From contig CP143946.1 in the NCBI GenBank assembly GCA_036419695.1, forward strand, positions 3,218,001 through 3,282,000: a stretch of 64,000 nucleotides of DNA, read 5' to 3'. Made by a program: the position numbers and the translations under genes. The notes below the pieces were generated by a model, which made no database searches, was not told the origin of the DNA, and worked only from the letters and a program-made list of their open reading frames with translations. This document shows, one piece after another, positions 8,173-16,461 of this stretch (positions are counted from its first letter, which is position 1; each line of letters opens with the position of its first letter). The DNA is from [Clostridium] symbiosum. Its GTDB lineage: Bacteria > Bacillota > Clostridia > Lachnospirales > Lachnospiraceae.

Positions 8173-9291
8173 TTATTTAACTAAATCAAGAATCTCTGCT
8201 GCATTCTCTGTTGTAACTTTTACATAGTCTACCATGTATACGTTGTCAACATCTTTGCCGTTTACGAAATCCATAGCCTTGTCAGCTGCTGTGTGAGCCT
8301 GGCCGATGTAATCGTTGAATACAGTACCTGTCATCTTGTTGTTCATAACGTTCTCAACAGCCTCTACAAGAGCGTCAACACCTACTAAGTAGATATCTTC
8401 GTTAACTTTTCTTCCAGCTGCTTCGATTGCCTGTAATGCACCAAGTGCCATAGCATCGTTGTTACAGAAAACTACATCGATCTTAGCGCCGTGCTGTGCA
8501 AGTGCGTTAGCTGTGATTTCCTGGCCCTTTGTCTGATCCCAGTCACCACGCATCTTAACGAGTTCTTCAACTTCAACGCCGGAAGCCTTTAAAGCTTCAA
8601 CGGATTTCTCTGTTCTGTACTGAGCATCTACGTTCTCCGGATCACCCTGAACCATGATGTAACGAACAACGCCGTCGCCGTCTGCATCGCCCTTGTTCTC
8701 AAGCTCTGCGATTTCTTCGCCCTGGAATGTACCGGACTGTCTGGCATCTGCGCCTACATATGTAGCTTTGATTCCTTCGTCTTTCCAAGCCTGCTCTCTC
8801 TCAGCTTCCGGCTCACGGTTGATGTAAACTACCGGGATGTTAGCTTTTGCACACTCTTCAGTAACGGTTGGCTCGGAAGAAGCCTGAACAAGGTTGATAA
8901 TCATTACGTCAACGCCTGTTGTGATAAAGTTTCTAATCTGGTTCATCTGCTCGCCCTGGTCGTTCTTGCCGTCCATGATGGAGATGTTTTCTTTCTTAAC
9001 GCCTAATTCTTCTGTTAAATATTTCTCTAATTCCTGACGGTAAACTGTCATGAAGTTATCAGCGAACTGATAAATGGAAATACCAACTTTAACAGTTGCA
9101 GGATCTTTGCCCTCAACAGCCTCTGCTGCTTCGGTCTTTGCTTCTTCAACTGCTGCGGCAGTAGTCTCTGCTGTAGTCTCTGCCTGTGTCTCCGGTGCGG
9201 CTGTCTCTGCTGGTTTGGAGCTGCATGCTGTCATGGAAAATACCATTGCTGCTGCGAGTCCGACTGCCATAAATTTTTTGAGTGATCTCAT
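8173..9291 (-). CDS. mglB: Galactose/glucose-binding lipoprotein
   Basis: This 372-residue lipoprotein has signal MRSLKKFMAVGLAAAMVFS and lipobox TACS. A linker rich in Ala, Thr and Glu (about residues 27-62) precedes a periplasmic-binding-protein fold of the type I sugar class. Family marks are VGISIYQFADNFM at the start of the fold, VVYINREPE, and the loop GDADGDGVVRY, which matches the calcium-binding loop of MglB. FCNNDAMALGALQAI and GVDAL also fit. It captures galactose or glucose outside the membrane for MglAC. GGGAGGA precedes the ATG. It is first in the operon. Confidence 0.93.
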   Translation of the reverse strand: MRSLKKFMAVGLAAAMVFSMTACSSKPAETAAPETQAETTAETTAAAVEEAKTEAAEAVEGKDPATVKVGISIYQFADNFMTVYRQELEKYLTEELGVKKENISIMDGKNDQGEQMNQIRNFITTGVDVMIINLVQASSEPTVTEECAKANIPVVYINREPEAEREQAWKDEGIKATYVGADARQSGTFQGEEIAELENKGDADGDGVVRYIMVQGDPENVDAQYRTEKSVEALKASGVEVEELVKMRGDWDQTKGQEITANALAQHGAKIDVVFCNNDAMALGALQAIEAAGRKVNEDIYLVGVDALVEAVENVMNNKMTGTVFNDYIGQAHTAADKAMDFVNGKDVDNVYMVDYVKVTTENAAEILDLVK

Positions 9292-9356
9292 AATACTAGT
9301 TCCTCCCTTAATATAGTATTTTTGACGATTGGTTATTTTTTCCCATCGACACCCTT

Positions 9357-9385
9357 ATTATAGATGGCTTTTGTTCATATTTCCA
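9357..9385 (-). promoter_or_regulatory. Promoter of the mglBAC operon
   Basis: On the minus strand TATAAT (9357-9362) is a perfect -10 box, with TGGAAA (9380-9385, four of six) 17 nt upstream. The predicted start is about 60 nt before the mglB ATG. The surrounding 100 bp is very AT-rich. Confidence 0.55.
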
Positions 9386-9470
9386 TATGATTTTTTTGGG
9401 ACTTATATAATTTTTTTTAGATCATTACTTTTTTGAGCGGTTTTTTTTATATATTTAACAAAAAGGGAGG

Positions 9471-9824
9471 GAATTAGTTGGGGAATGAGGACGCCTTTGT
9501 AAGACGGCGGACGGGGGAGTGGGAGGTTGGATATGAGTCTTCAGTCCCGGTTTATAGGGTGTGGTGAGGGGGAATCCAGGAGAAAAAATTCCTACGGGGA
9601 CCCGCTCCCGCTTGTGGAATGCGAGGCGGGTGCTAGATTCGAAAAAACCTCATCAAGCACCGGCGGATTCCAAGGTCCCCTTCGGAAAGTTTTCTCCTTC
9701 CTTCCCCGGGCAGGTTGTCGACGGGACTGAAGACTCAGGGAAGGTGATTGCCCCGTCCGCCGGCTGCAGGGGCTGATTGTCTCTTCCGCCAAGTGGGGGG
9801 GGAGGTATTACCGCGGCCACTACG
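9471..9824 (+). repeat. Family A long-hairpin repeat, copy 3
   Basis: The inner arms are GAGTCTTCAGTCCCGG (9535-9550) and CGGGACTGAAGACTC (9722-9736). The outer arms GACGGCGGACGGGG (9503-9516) and CCCCGTCCGCCGGC (9751-9764) pair over 12 bp. The apex has stem halves GGTGCT-A-GAT and ATC-A-AGCACC, a sequence unlike the apex of copies 1, 4 and 5 but with the same shape. With copy 4 it fills the gap between the two sugar-binding lipoprotein genes. Confidence 0.85.
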
Positions 9825-9935
9825 AAGTTGCATTACCTGTAATGATTCGATACCTGATTTATCTCCGCTTCGCGGTACACAAAAAATAAACTAATTTCTA
9901 AGAATAAGGAGGTAGTTCTAAGGCAGCCGAAGTAA

Positions 9936-10297
9936 CGTAGTGGCAGCATCCATCCCCTCCCCTTTGAAGGAAGAGATCCAAATCAGCGGCCGCAGGCCGG
10001 GCTTTGGAATGGCGATAACCTGCGCGTCTTCAGTCCCGGGGGAAAACCTTCCCGTGGGGAATCCGGGAGAAAAAGATTCCGCAGGGAACCTGGGAGTTCA
10101 TCAGCACTTAGGCGGCGTCTTTCAGACGCCTTAGTACTGTTATGTACTCCAAAGAGCGCAAGCGTTTCCCGAAGGAACTTTTTCTGCCCGGATTCCCCAC
10201 CCGCGACCAAACTCAAACCGGGACTGAAGACTCACAACCTCCCCCTCACCATCCCGCCCCCCCCCCGGCCGTCCCGGCGGCGTTCTCTTCCTCCCCC
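9936..10297 (-). repeat. Family A long-hairpin repeat, copy 4
   Basis: The inner arms are GCGTCTTCAGTCCCGGG (10024-10040) and CCGGGACTGAAGACTC (10218-10233). The inner stem uses the same sequence as copy 1 (AATCCGGGAGAAAAAGATTC side). The apex contains a perfect small hairpin around GGCGTCTTTCAGACGCC. The element ends directly at the stop codon of the sugar-binding lipoprotein gene at 10298. Copies 3 and 4 lie in opposite orientations about 110 bp apart. Confidence 0.85.
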
Positions 10298-11332
10298 TTA
10301 CTTTAAAGACTCCGCCGTCAGGGTATGCTGGCTGCATTCGTAATATTTTCCCTGATTCAGCTCCACCTTTTCCTGTACATTCTGCCCAAGTGATTCCGCA
10401 GCGGCTATTTCAAAAATCACATCGGCATACTCCTTACTGTCACACTGGACCGTTCCGAACAGTTTTCCGCTCTTTAAACCTTCCATTCCCTGCGGTGTCC
10501 CGTCTATTCCGACAATCTTAACCGGCCTGGAATCGCCGCTCCGCTCCAGCGCATCGGCGGCTCCTAAAGCCATCTCGTCGTTGTTGCAGATGACCACCTC
10601 GATTTCTTTTGGGAATTCTTCGATCCACTGCTCCATCAGGGCCGATGCCTGGCTCCTGTCCCAGTTGGCAATCCCGCCGGTCAGTTTCTCAAGCGGCACG
10701 CCTCCGTCCTTCAGGGTCTGGATCGACCACTCGGTCCGGATCAGGGAATCCTGATGGCTGCTCTCTCCTTCAAGCAGCACATAGCTGACCTTTCCATTGC
10801 CGTCCAGATCGAGTCCTTCCGGATTGTCCTGATAGAGATCCACCAGGATATTCCCCTGCAGAACTGCGGACTCCTTGGCGTCCTCCCCCACATAGTAGAG
10901 CTTTTCCCAGCGCTTCATATCTTCCTCCACCGGCTCCCGGTTAAAGAAAACCACCGGCACGTCCGCATCCATCGCCTTGTTGATGACATAGGAGGCGGCG
11001 GAGCGGTCCACCATATTGACGCAGATAGCGTCATATCCAAGCGAGAGGAAACGGTCCACCTGGCTGTTCTGTGTATTCTGGTTGCCCTTGGAATCGGCCA
11101 CATCCATCACAACCTTGATTCCGGTTCCCTTCTCATACGTTTTAGCTTTGTCTTCCAGGTTGGAGCGGATATTGTTGATAAACGGATCATCTCCGCGGTA
11201 CAGCACCACGCCGATGCGGATCGATTTTTTTTCATCTTTTTTATCGCCACTGCAGCCCTGCAGAACCATACACCCGGCCAATACCACCGCCATGGCGGCC
11301 GCCGTAATCCATAAACGTTTTTGCTTCTTCAT
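10298..11332 (-). CDS. Second galactose-type sugar-binding lipoprotein
   Basis: This 344-residue lipoprotein (signal MKKQKRLWITAAAMAVVLAG, lipobox LQGC) is a diverged paralogue of MglB. Shared marks are VVLYRGDDPF at the start of the fold, VVFFNREPVEED, the loop DLDGNGKVSY resembling the calcium site, VICNNDEMALGAADALE and VGIDGTPQG. It is the last gene of the operon with the YesM/YesN pair and lies 12 nt after the membrane-anchored sensor-like protein. It could feed the Mgl permease or act as the ligand-binding partner of the kinase; context favours sensing but does not prove it. The stop codon touches family A copy 4. Confidence 0.85.
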   Translation of the reverse strand: MKKQKRLWITAAAMAVVLAGCMVLQGCSGDKKDEKKSIRIGVVLYRGDDPFINNIRSNLEDKAKTYEKGTGIKVVMDVADSKGNQNTQNSQVDRFLSLGYDAICVNMVDRSAASYVINKAMDADVPVVFFNREPVEEDMKRWEKLYYVGEDAKESAVLQGNILVDLYQDNPEGLDLDGNGKVSYVLLEGESSHQDSLIRTEWSIQTLKDGGVPLEKLTGGIANWDRSQASALMEQWIEEFPKEIEVVICNNDEMALGAADALERSGDSRPVKIVGIDGTPQGMEGLKSGKLFGTVQCDSKEYADVIFEIAAAESLGQNVQEKVELNQGKYYECSQHTLTAESLK

Positions 11333-11344
11333 AGGCCATTCCCC

Positions 11345-12316
11345 CTAATCAATCGGATACAGAATCTTCTCGAATTTGCTTTCCCTTAAATCCGTTTTTT
11401 CTATATAATAGGCATCCAGGCGGATCTGCTCCCTGGCTCCCTTTCTCTGAATCGCTTCCACTGCCTTCTCCACGCAGAGATAACCTTCGTCGAACTCATT
11501 GCTGACCACCATTCCCCTGATGACTCCCTTGTCCATCTGGTTTAAGAGGGATGGGGTTGTCCCGGTCCCGTAGAGACTCACAATATACTTTCCATATACC
11601 GGGCTTCCGCCTATAATTTCCGCCGCCTCACTGGTACTTGAGGGATCCAGGCAGGCAATCACGGCCGTCCCGCTTCCCGGATAGACAGTTTCTTCAATGA
11701 TTTTCCGGAATGTGTCCGCCGTTTTCCTCTCATAGGCAGCCATCGCATAGCCGTTTTCTTCCAATACCGTCCTGAGTCCTTCCAGCCGTTCCCCCGTATA
11801 GCCGTGAGTCAGGCTGTCGGCGAAAACGTACACGGGAAGCTCCGGTGTATTTTCCGAAACGATAGCTTCACCCATTTTTTTGCCCTCTTCAAAGTGATCC
11901 GTGGCTACCGCTCCTTTCACACTTTCCGACGGCAGCAGTTCCCCGGCTACAATCACCGGACTCCCGAGAACCGCCGTATCCATGTGGGTCATACACTCCA
12001 TCGAATCCACTGGTTCCAGTATGACTGCCAGAGCCCCGTCGTCGATCTCACGTTTCACCAGATCCATCTGGCTGTCCGCATCTTCTTTATCAAAAAGCGT
12101 AATAAAACTGACATCCACATTGTAATCGTCGGCGGCCTGTTCAACGCCTTTTCGGAAGTTGACGTAGTAGTCGTCCGTCGTATCGGCGATAACGATGGAA
12201 ATCGGGTAAATCTCCGACTTTTTTTCCTTAATAATCAAATCGGTGGAGGATAGAAGGTACAGGAACACAAGGATTCCTGCAAAAACACCCCAGAGGACTT
12301 TTTCTTGTTTTGCCAT
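11345..12316 (-). CDS. Membrane-anchored periplasmic-binding-protein-like sensor
   Basis: This 323-residue protein has one N-terminal membrane helix (about residues 9-28, VFAGILVFLYLLSS) and no lipobox Cys, followed by a type I sugar-binding fold: IVIADTTDDYYVNFRKGVEQAAD, ILEPVDS, VFADSLTHGYTGERLEGL, IACLDPSSTSEAAEI. It should stay tethered on the outer face. Its ATG overlaps the kinase stop by 1 nt (TAATG), so it is translated with the kinase. Binding-protein-like partners of YesM-type kinases are known to pass ligand state to the kinase's Cache domain; that role here is inference. Confidence 0.8.
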   Translation of the reverse strand: MAKQEKVLWGVFAGILVFLYLLSSTDLIIKEKKSEIYPISIVIADTTDDYYVNFRKGVEQAADDYNVDVSFITLFDKEDADSQMDLVKREIDDGALAVILEPVDSMECMTHMDTAVLGSPVIVAGELLPSESVKGAVATDHFEEGKKMGEAIVSENTPELPVYVFADSLTHGYTGERLEGLRTVLEENGYAMAAYERKTADTFRKIIEETVYPGSGTAVIACLDPSSTSEAAEIIGGSPVYGKYIVSLYGTGTTPSLLNQMDKGVIRGMVVSNEFDEGYLCVEKAVEAIQRKGAREQIRLDAYYIEKTDLRESKFEKILYPID

Positions 12317-14115
12317 TATACCATCCCCCTCTCCACCGCTTCACTGTACGGCACGACCGGAAGATGTATCCTTACCGTGGTGCCCTCGTCCGGCTCCGAC
12401 TCAATGGAAAGACCATATTCTTCCCCAAAGTAAAGCTTGATCCTCTCATTGACATTCTTAACCCCGATGCCGGAACCGCGCCTGGATTCCACGTGGGACG
12501 CCCCCTTAAAGAGGTTTGCCACCTGTTCGCCGGTCATTCCAAGGCCGTTGTCTACCACGCAGAAATACAGATCCGCGCCCTCCTTCCAGACCTTCAAAAG
12601 AATTTCCCCGTCGCCGTCCATGAATTCCATGCCGTGATAAATGGCATTTTCCACTAAGGGCTGCAGCATCAGCTTGAGGCTTGCCAGCTCCAGCACGTCG
12701 TCGGACGCCTCGATTTCATAGGTAAACTTGTTTTTAAATCTCATGTGCTGTATCATCAGGTAGTTTCTGACATGTTCCAGCTCATCCCTCACCGTGATGA
12801 TACTCTTTCCCTTGCTGAGGCTGATACGGAAAAATCGGGCCAGCGCGGTCACCGCCTTTACCGCCTCTGCCTTCTGCTCGTTCTCAATCATCCAGACAAT
12901 GATGTCCAGTGTATTATAAAGGAAATGGGGGTTGATCTGGGACTGCAGCGTGTCAAATTCCTGTTTCCGCTTTGCCTCGTGCTCCGTCACGATGTCCTTC
13001 ATCAAAAGGCGTATCTGCGCCGCCATGTCCCCGATGGATTTGCCCAGATGCTGGATCTCATAGGAACCGCCGGTGTAAACAGTCACATCCAGGTTGCCCT
13101 CCTCCAGTATACCCACGGATTTTTCCAGCTCCTTGATGGGATTTGTAATCCTGGAAGAAATATAGGAATTGATGAGAGCCAGGATGAACAGAATGAGTGC
13201 AATGATGAATACGATAAAAAGCCGGGTTTTAATCGTGTTCAGGGAAACGACGTTTTCCGGCGTCACCCCGACTACTTTCCAGCCCGTATAACCGATGGAC
13301 TTGATTGTCACAAACCGGCTGCCGCCCTCAAACTCCTCCATATGGTTGCCGTCCTTATAACCGGCTGCCACCGCATTGTTCTCCTGCATCCTGCCTGAAT
13401 CAATGAGCTGCATCTTGGGATGATATAAAAGCTCGCCGTCGCTGCTGATCAGATAGACATAACCGCCCTTACCGGCCGTCACGCCGTCAAAGAGCTGTTC
13501 CAGGCTGGAATAGCTGATGTCCACCAGAAGCACGCCCTGGGCCGTGGAAGTGCCCTTGGTCAACTCCACGGCGCGGGAAAGCGATATCACCCAGCGGTAC
13601 TGGTTCTCATTGTTGTCAAAGATATACTGTACATGAGGCTGGGAAAAGTGCTGGTTCTCCGTCTTCTCCAGCGCATCCTTAAACCACGGTTCCCCTGTGA
13701 CGTCCAGATTCGCTTTGAGCCTTGCCGCAGGAACCGCTTCCACCAGCGTTCCATCCTCCGAGAAAAGAGCAATATTATCGATATTGTCCTTGTTATTGTC
13801 GTAGAGCAGCGTAAGTTCCGAACCGACCGACTCGGAGGAGAGGTCCGCATTCTTTACCGCTCCATAATAGAGCGAATCCGACAGTTTCATAATCGTCCGC
13901 AGGTAGGATTCCACGGAGCGGGCCACCTGGCCGATCAGCCTCTGGTTCTCATCCTGGACCATGGCCGTGACCTGGCCGGAAAGTCTCTGGTACAGGGAAA
14001 ATGTAATCAGGAGGCCTGCTGCCAGCGCAGTCACCGTGAAATAGATGAAAATCGTGGTACGTATGCTGTTATTCAGAAAAAACGGCCGTCTCTGATTATT
14101 GTCCTTCTTATCCAT
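12316..14115 (-). CDS. Sensor histidine kinase, YesM/LytS type
   Basis: This 599-residue membrane kinase has a first helix near residues 19-40, an extracellular Cache-like domain to about residue 280, a second helix (FIVFIIALILFILALI, about 295-311), HAMP to about 360, then the His_kinase domain with QSQINPHFLYNTLDII carrying the phosphorylated His. The ATPase domain has NAIYHG, DNGLGMTG and GSGIGVKNVNERIK. Such kinases sense sugars or oligosaccharides and phosphorylate a YesN-type regulator. The ATG follows the regulator stop directly (TAA-ATG). Confidence 0.94.
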   Translation of the reverse strand: MDKKDNNQRRPFFLNNSIRTTIFIYFTVTALAAGLLITFSLYQRLSGQVTAMVQDENQRLIGQVARSVESYLRTIMKLSDSLYYGAVKNADLSSESVGSELTLLYDNNKDNIDNIALFSEDGTLVEAVPAARLKANLDVTGEPWFKDALEKTENQHFSQPHVQYIFDNNENQYRWVISLSRAVELTKGTSTAQGVLLVDISYSSLEQLFDGVTAGKGGYVYLISSDGELLYHPKMQLIDSGRMQENNAVAAGYKDGNHMEEFEGGSRFVTIKSIGYTGWKVVGVTPENVVSLNTIKTRLFIVFIIALILFILALINSYISSRITNPIKELEKSVGILEEGNLDVTVYTGGSYEIQHLGKSIGDMAAQIRLLMKDIVTEHEAKRKQEFDTLQSQINPHFLYNTLDIIVWMIENEQKAEAVKAVTALARFFRISLSKGKSIITVRDELEHVRNYLMIQHMRFKNKFTYEIEASDDVLELASLKLMLQPLVENAIYHGMEFMDGDGEILLKVWKEGADLYFCVVDNGLGMTGEQVANLFKGASHVESRRGSGIGVKNVNERIKLYFGEEYGLSIESEPDEGTTVRIHLPVVPYSEAVERGMV

Positions 14116-15729
14116 TTATCTGGCTCCCCTGAATTTCGTAGGCGACACACCGAACTTCTTTTTAAAAACATAGCTGAAATAGTTCTGTTCCGGGTATCCC
14201 ACCTTATCTGCGATAATATAGGTTTTATCTTCCGTTGTCATGAGCAGTTCCACCGCGCGGTTTAAACGCACGTCCGTCAGGTACGCGATATAGGCCTGTC
14301 CCGTCTCCTTCTTGAATACAGTGGAAAAATAGGCCGGACTCATATGGAGATGGCGGCAGATCTTTTCCACCGACAAATCCGGATCCCTGAAATTCTCCTG
14401 GATATACTGTTTGGCCTCCTGGATAACATTCTTGGTCGTATTGCTTCTCTCCTCCTCCATCACCCGGTTCATTTTAAAGGCGACTTCGGTCAGATACTGT
14501 CTGATATTATCCGTTTTCTCCACTTTCAGAAGAATTTCAAAATAATCTGTCTCCACGCCGAACATATCGCTGATCCGAAGGTCATACTGCTGTGAAAGCT
14601 GGGTCAGGGCGTTGATGACGGCCAGGATATAGGCCTGGTACTGGCGGTAATGGACCTTTGTCTCCTCCATTTTCCCCACCACGTCCCCGACGACGGAGCG
14701 TATCTTCTCCTCCGGCCCGAATTTGACGGCGGCTATCAGCTCTGACTCCATCCGGCTGTCGAACTGCAGCTTTCCGTGGTTGAACGGCTCCACATCCCGG
14801 ATGTAGATAAGGCCGCCCGAGCCGGCCACGGCCCGGTAACCCAGCGCATTTAACGCCGAGTGGAAGGACTGGCCGATATCGGCCAGGGAATTACAGCTCT
14901 CACCGACTCCGATTGTGACGGAAACCTCCAGGATCTTTTTCGTCTCCTTGCAGATATCGCCCAGCATGGCCACCAGGCCCGTCTGGGAATTGTTTTCGTC
15001 GATCGCGGCAATCAGGATGCTCTCAAAGGAGGAGTGGAACATCGTATAACGGTATTGGCCCTCCAGTTTTTCTTCTATCATATTCTGGACGGAAATCGGA
15101 ATCAGCTCCCGTTCCTTATGGAGGGATACGGCCTTATCCACTTTCTCGTCCGGTTCCAGATGGATGGCGGCAACAATCCATTTATGGGCGTTGTCTATGT
15201 CGATATCATATTCTTTCAGTTTCTCCGATATGGTTTCCCCCGACATTCCCCCATGGATCAGGTCGTTTAAGAAATGCTCCCGGATGGTCGGGAGATTTTT
15301 GATATAGCTCTCCCTGAGGAGGTTCACGTTCCTCTTCTGCTCAATCTCCTCATCCAGATTTTTCTTGATTTTTTTGAGGATCGCAGTCAGCTCTTCCACG
15401 TTCACCGGTTTTAAAATGTACTCAATTACATTCAGCTTAATCGCTTTTTTCGCATATTCGAATTCATCGAAGCCGGAAAAAATCACAATCTTCACCGATG
15501 GATACTGCTGGCGGATTGTCTCCGCCATCGTAAGGCCGTCCATGTAGGGCATTTTTATATCCGTCAGGACGAGATCCGGCTCATTCTGCTCGATCTTTTC
15601 CAGGGCGTCCTTGCCGTTTTCCGCATCTCCGATCACTTCAAATCCGGTGTCCGCCCAGTCTATCTTGTTAATAATGCTTTTCCTTACCTCTTCCTCATCG
15701 TCTACCAGCATAATCTTATAAAGATTCAT
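14116..15729 (-). CDS. Response regulator, receiver plus AraC-type DNA-binding domain (YesN type)
   Basis: This 537-residue regulator has an N-terminal receiver domain (KIMLVDDEEEVRKSI, phospho-acceptor Asp in LVLTDIKMPYMDG, Lys in YILKPVN). A long middle region (about 140-420) follows without a motif I can name. The C-terminus is an AraC/XylS double helix-turn-helix (ICRHLHMSPAYFSTVFKKET, then VGYPEQNYFSYVFKKKFGVS). It is the first gene of a four-gene operon with the kinase and two binding-protein-like genes, upstream of and in line with mglBAC, its likely target. Confidence 0.94.
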   Translation of the reverse strand: MNLYKIMLVDDEEEVRKSIINKIDWADTGFEVIGDAENGKDALEKIEQNEPDLVLTDIKMPYMDGLTMAETIRQQYPSVKIVIFSGFDEFEYAKKAIKLNVIEYILKPVNVEELTAILKKIKKNLDEEIEQKRNVNLLRESYIKNLPTIREHFLNDLIHGGMSGETISEKLKEYDIDIDNAHKWIVAAIHLEPDEKVDKAVSLHKERELIPISVQNMIEEKLEGQYRYTMFHSSFESILIAAIDENNSQTGLVAMLGDICKETKKILEVSVTIGVGESCNSLADIGQSFHSALNALGYRAVAGSGGLIYIRDVEPFNHGKLQFDSRMESELIAAVKFGPEEKIRSVVGDVVGKMEETKVHYRQYQAYILAVINALTQLSQQYDLRISDMFGVETDYFEILLKVEKTDNIRQYLTEVAFKMNRVMEEERSNTTKNVIQEAKQYIQENFRDPDLSVEKICRHLHMSPAYFSTVFKKETGQAYIAYLTDVRLNRAVELLMTTEDKTYIIADKVGYPEQNYFSYVFKKKFGVSPTKFRGAR

Positions 15730-15735
15730 ATCGCA

Positions 15736-16461
15736 TCACTCATCTTCTTCCCTGTCTATGTCATTGTCAATATAATCGATATCCTCAAGCGCCGCCGGAT
15801 TTGAGGCGGGACAGAGGTATACCTCCCCTGGATGCCTCTTGATTACGGCTTTTCCGCCCGTATCGCCGCGAAGGCTTAAAAGCTCCTCCCGGTATCTCCC
15901 CGAAAACACGACGGGATTCCCGGCCCTTCCTCCGTCCGACAGGCAGGCGATCGTCTTATTCGTCCTCCTGAATTCCTCCGCCAGCCGGAAGATCTCACCG
16001 GCCGCCAGCCACGGCTGATCGCAGACCATAAACATCAGGCCGTCTTCCTCCGACACGGCTCCGGCCGCCCAAATCCCCAGCGCGATGGAATGAGAAATCC
16101 CCATTTCCCGGTTCCTGTTGAACACCACCCGCCTGTCCGGTTTTATGTGTCCGGCCGATGCATTATATCCAGCCGGTTCAATACATTCAGCCGGTTTAAT
16201 ACATCCGGCCGGGTCACCATACGGTATAAAGCCGTCATGGCTGCAGAGTTCCCGGCCAATCTCCTCATAAGCCGTCACGGCGATGAGGCGGACCGCTTCT
16301 CCCTTTCCCGGCTTTTGAAGCGGTTCCATGAACCGTTCCTGGAATTCTTTTGCCGCCTCCACCGCGTAACGGTACATCGGCGTTCCGTCGATACAGTGAA
16401 GGAGTTTATTGCTGCCAAACCGTTTTGAAAAACCGGCCGCCAGCAGAATCACATTCATCAT
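15736..16461 (-). CDS. MocA/MobA-like nucleotidyltransferase of the molybdenum hydroxylase operon
   Basis: This 241-residue protein starts with the NTP-transferase motif VILLAAGFSKRFGSNKLL and has FMVCDQPWL, the usual metal-binding Asp region, and GNPVVFSGRYREEL. Relatives attach CMP or GMP to molybdopterin; beside a xanthine-dehydrogenase-type operon the CMP-type MocA role is most likely. It overlaps the catalytic subunit gene by 4 nt (ATGA). Odd: residues about 80-104 (PAGCIKPAECIEPAG and on) are four 18 bp tandem units, an insertion between core elements of the fold that makes it longer than the usual 200 or so residues. Confidence 0.8.
   Translation of the reverse strand: MMNVILLAAGFSKRFGSNKLLHCIDGTPMYRYAVEAAKEFQERFMEPLQKPGKGEAVRLIAVTAYEEIGRELCSHDGFIPYGDPAGCIKPAECIEPAGYNASAGHIKPDRRVVFNRNREMGISHSIALGIWAAGAVSEEDGLMFMVCDQPWLAAGEIFRLAEEFRRTNKTIACLSDGGRAGNPVVFSGRYREELLSLRGDTGGKAVIKRHPGEVYLCPASNPAALEDIDYIDNDIDREEDE
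16150..16221. repeat. Four in-frame 18 bp tandem units inside the MocA-like gene
   Basis: Four consecutive 18 bp units (16150, 16168, 16186, 16204) share the core CAGCCGGTTCAATACA with a few changes. Translated on the minus strand each gives a six-residue unit of the form C-I-K-P-A-G. The units keep the reading frame, so the protein remains intact. Confidence 0.8.

Noticed and set aside
9527..10337. Open frames inside family A copies 3 and 4
   Set aside because: Same repeat-derived peptides; frame is not kept between copies, and inverted arms are conserved as DNA, not as protein.
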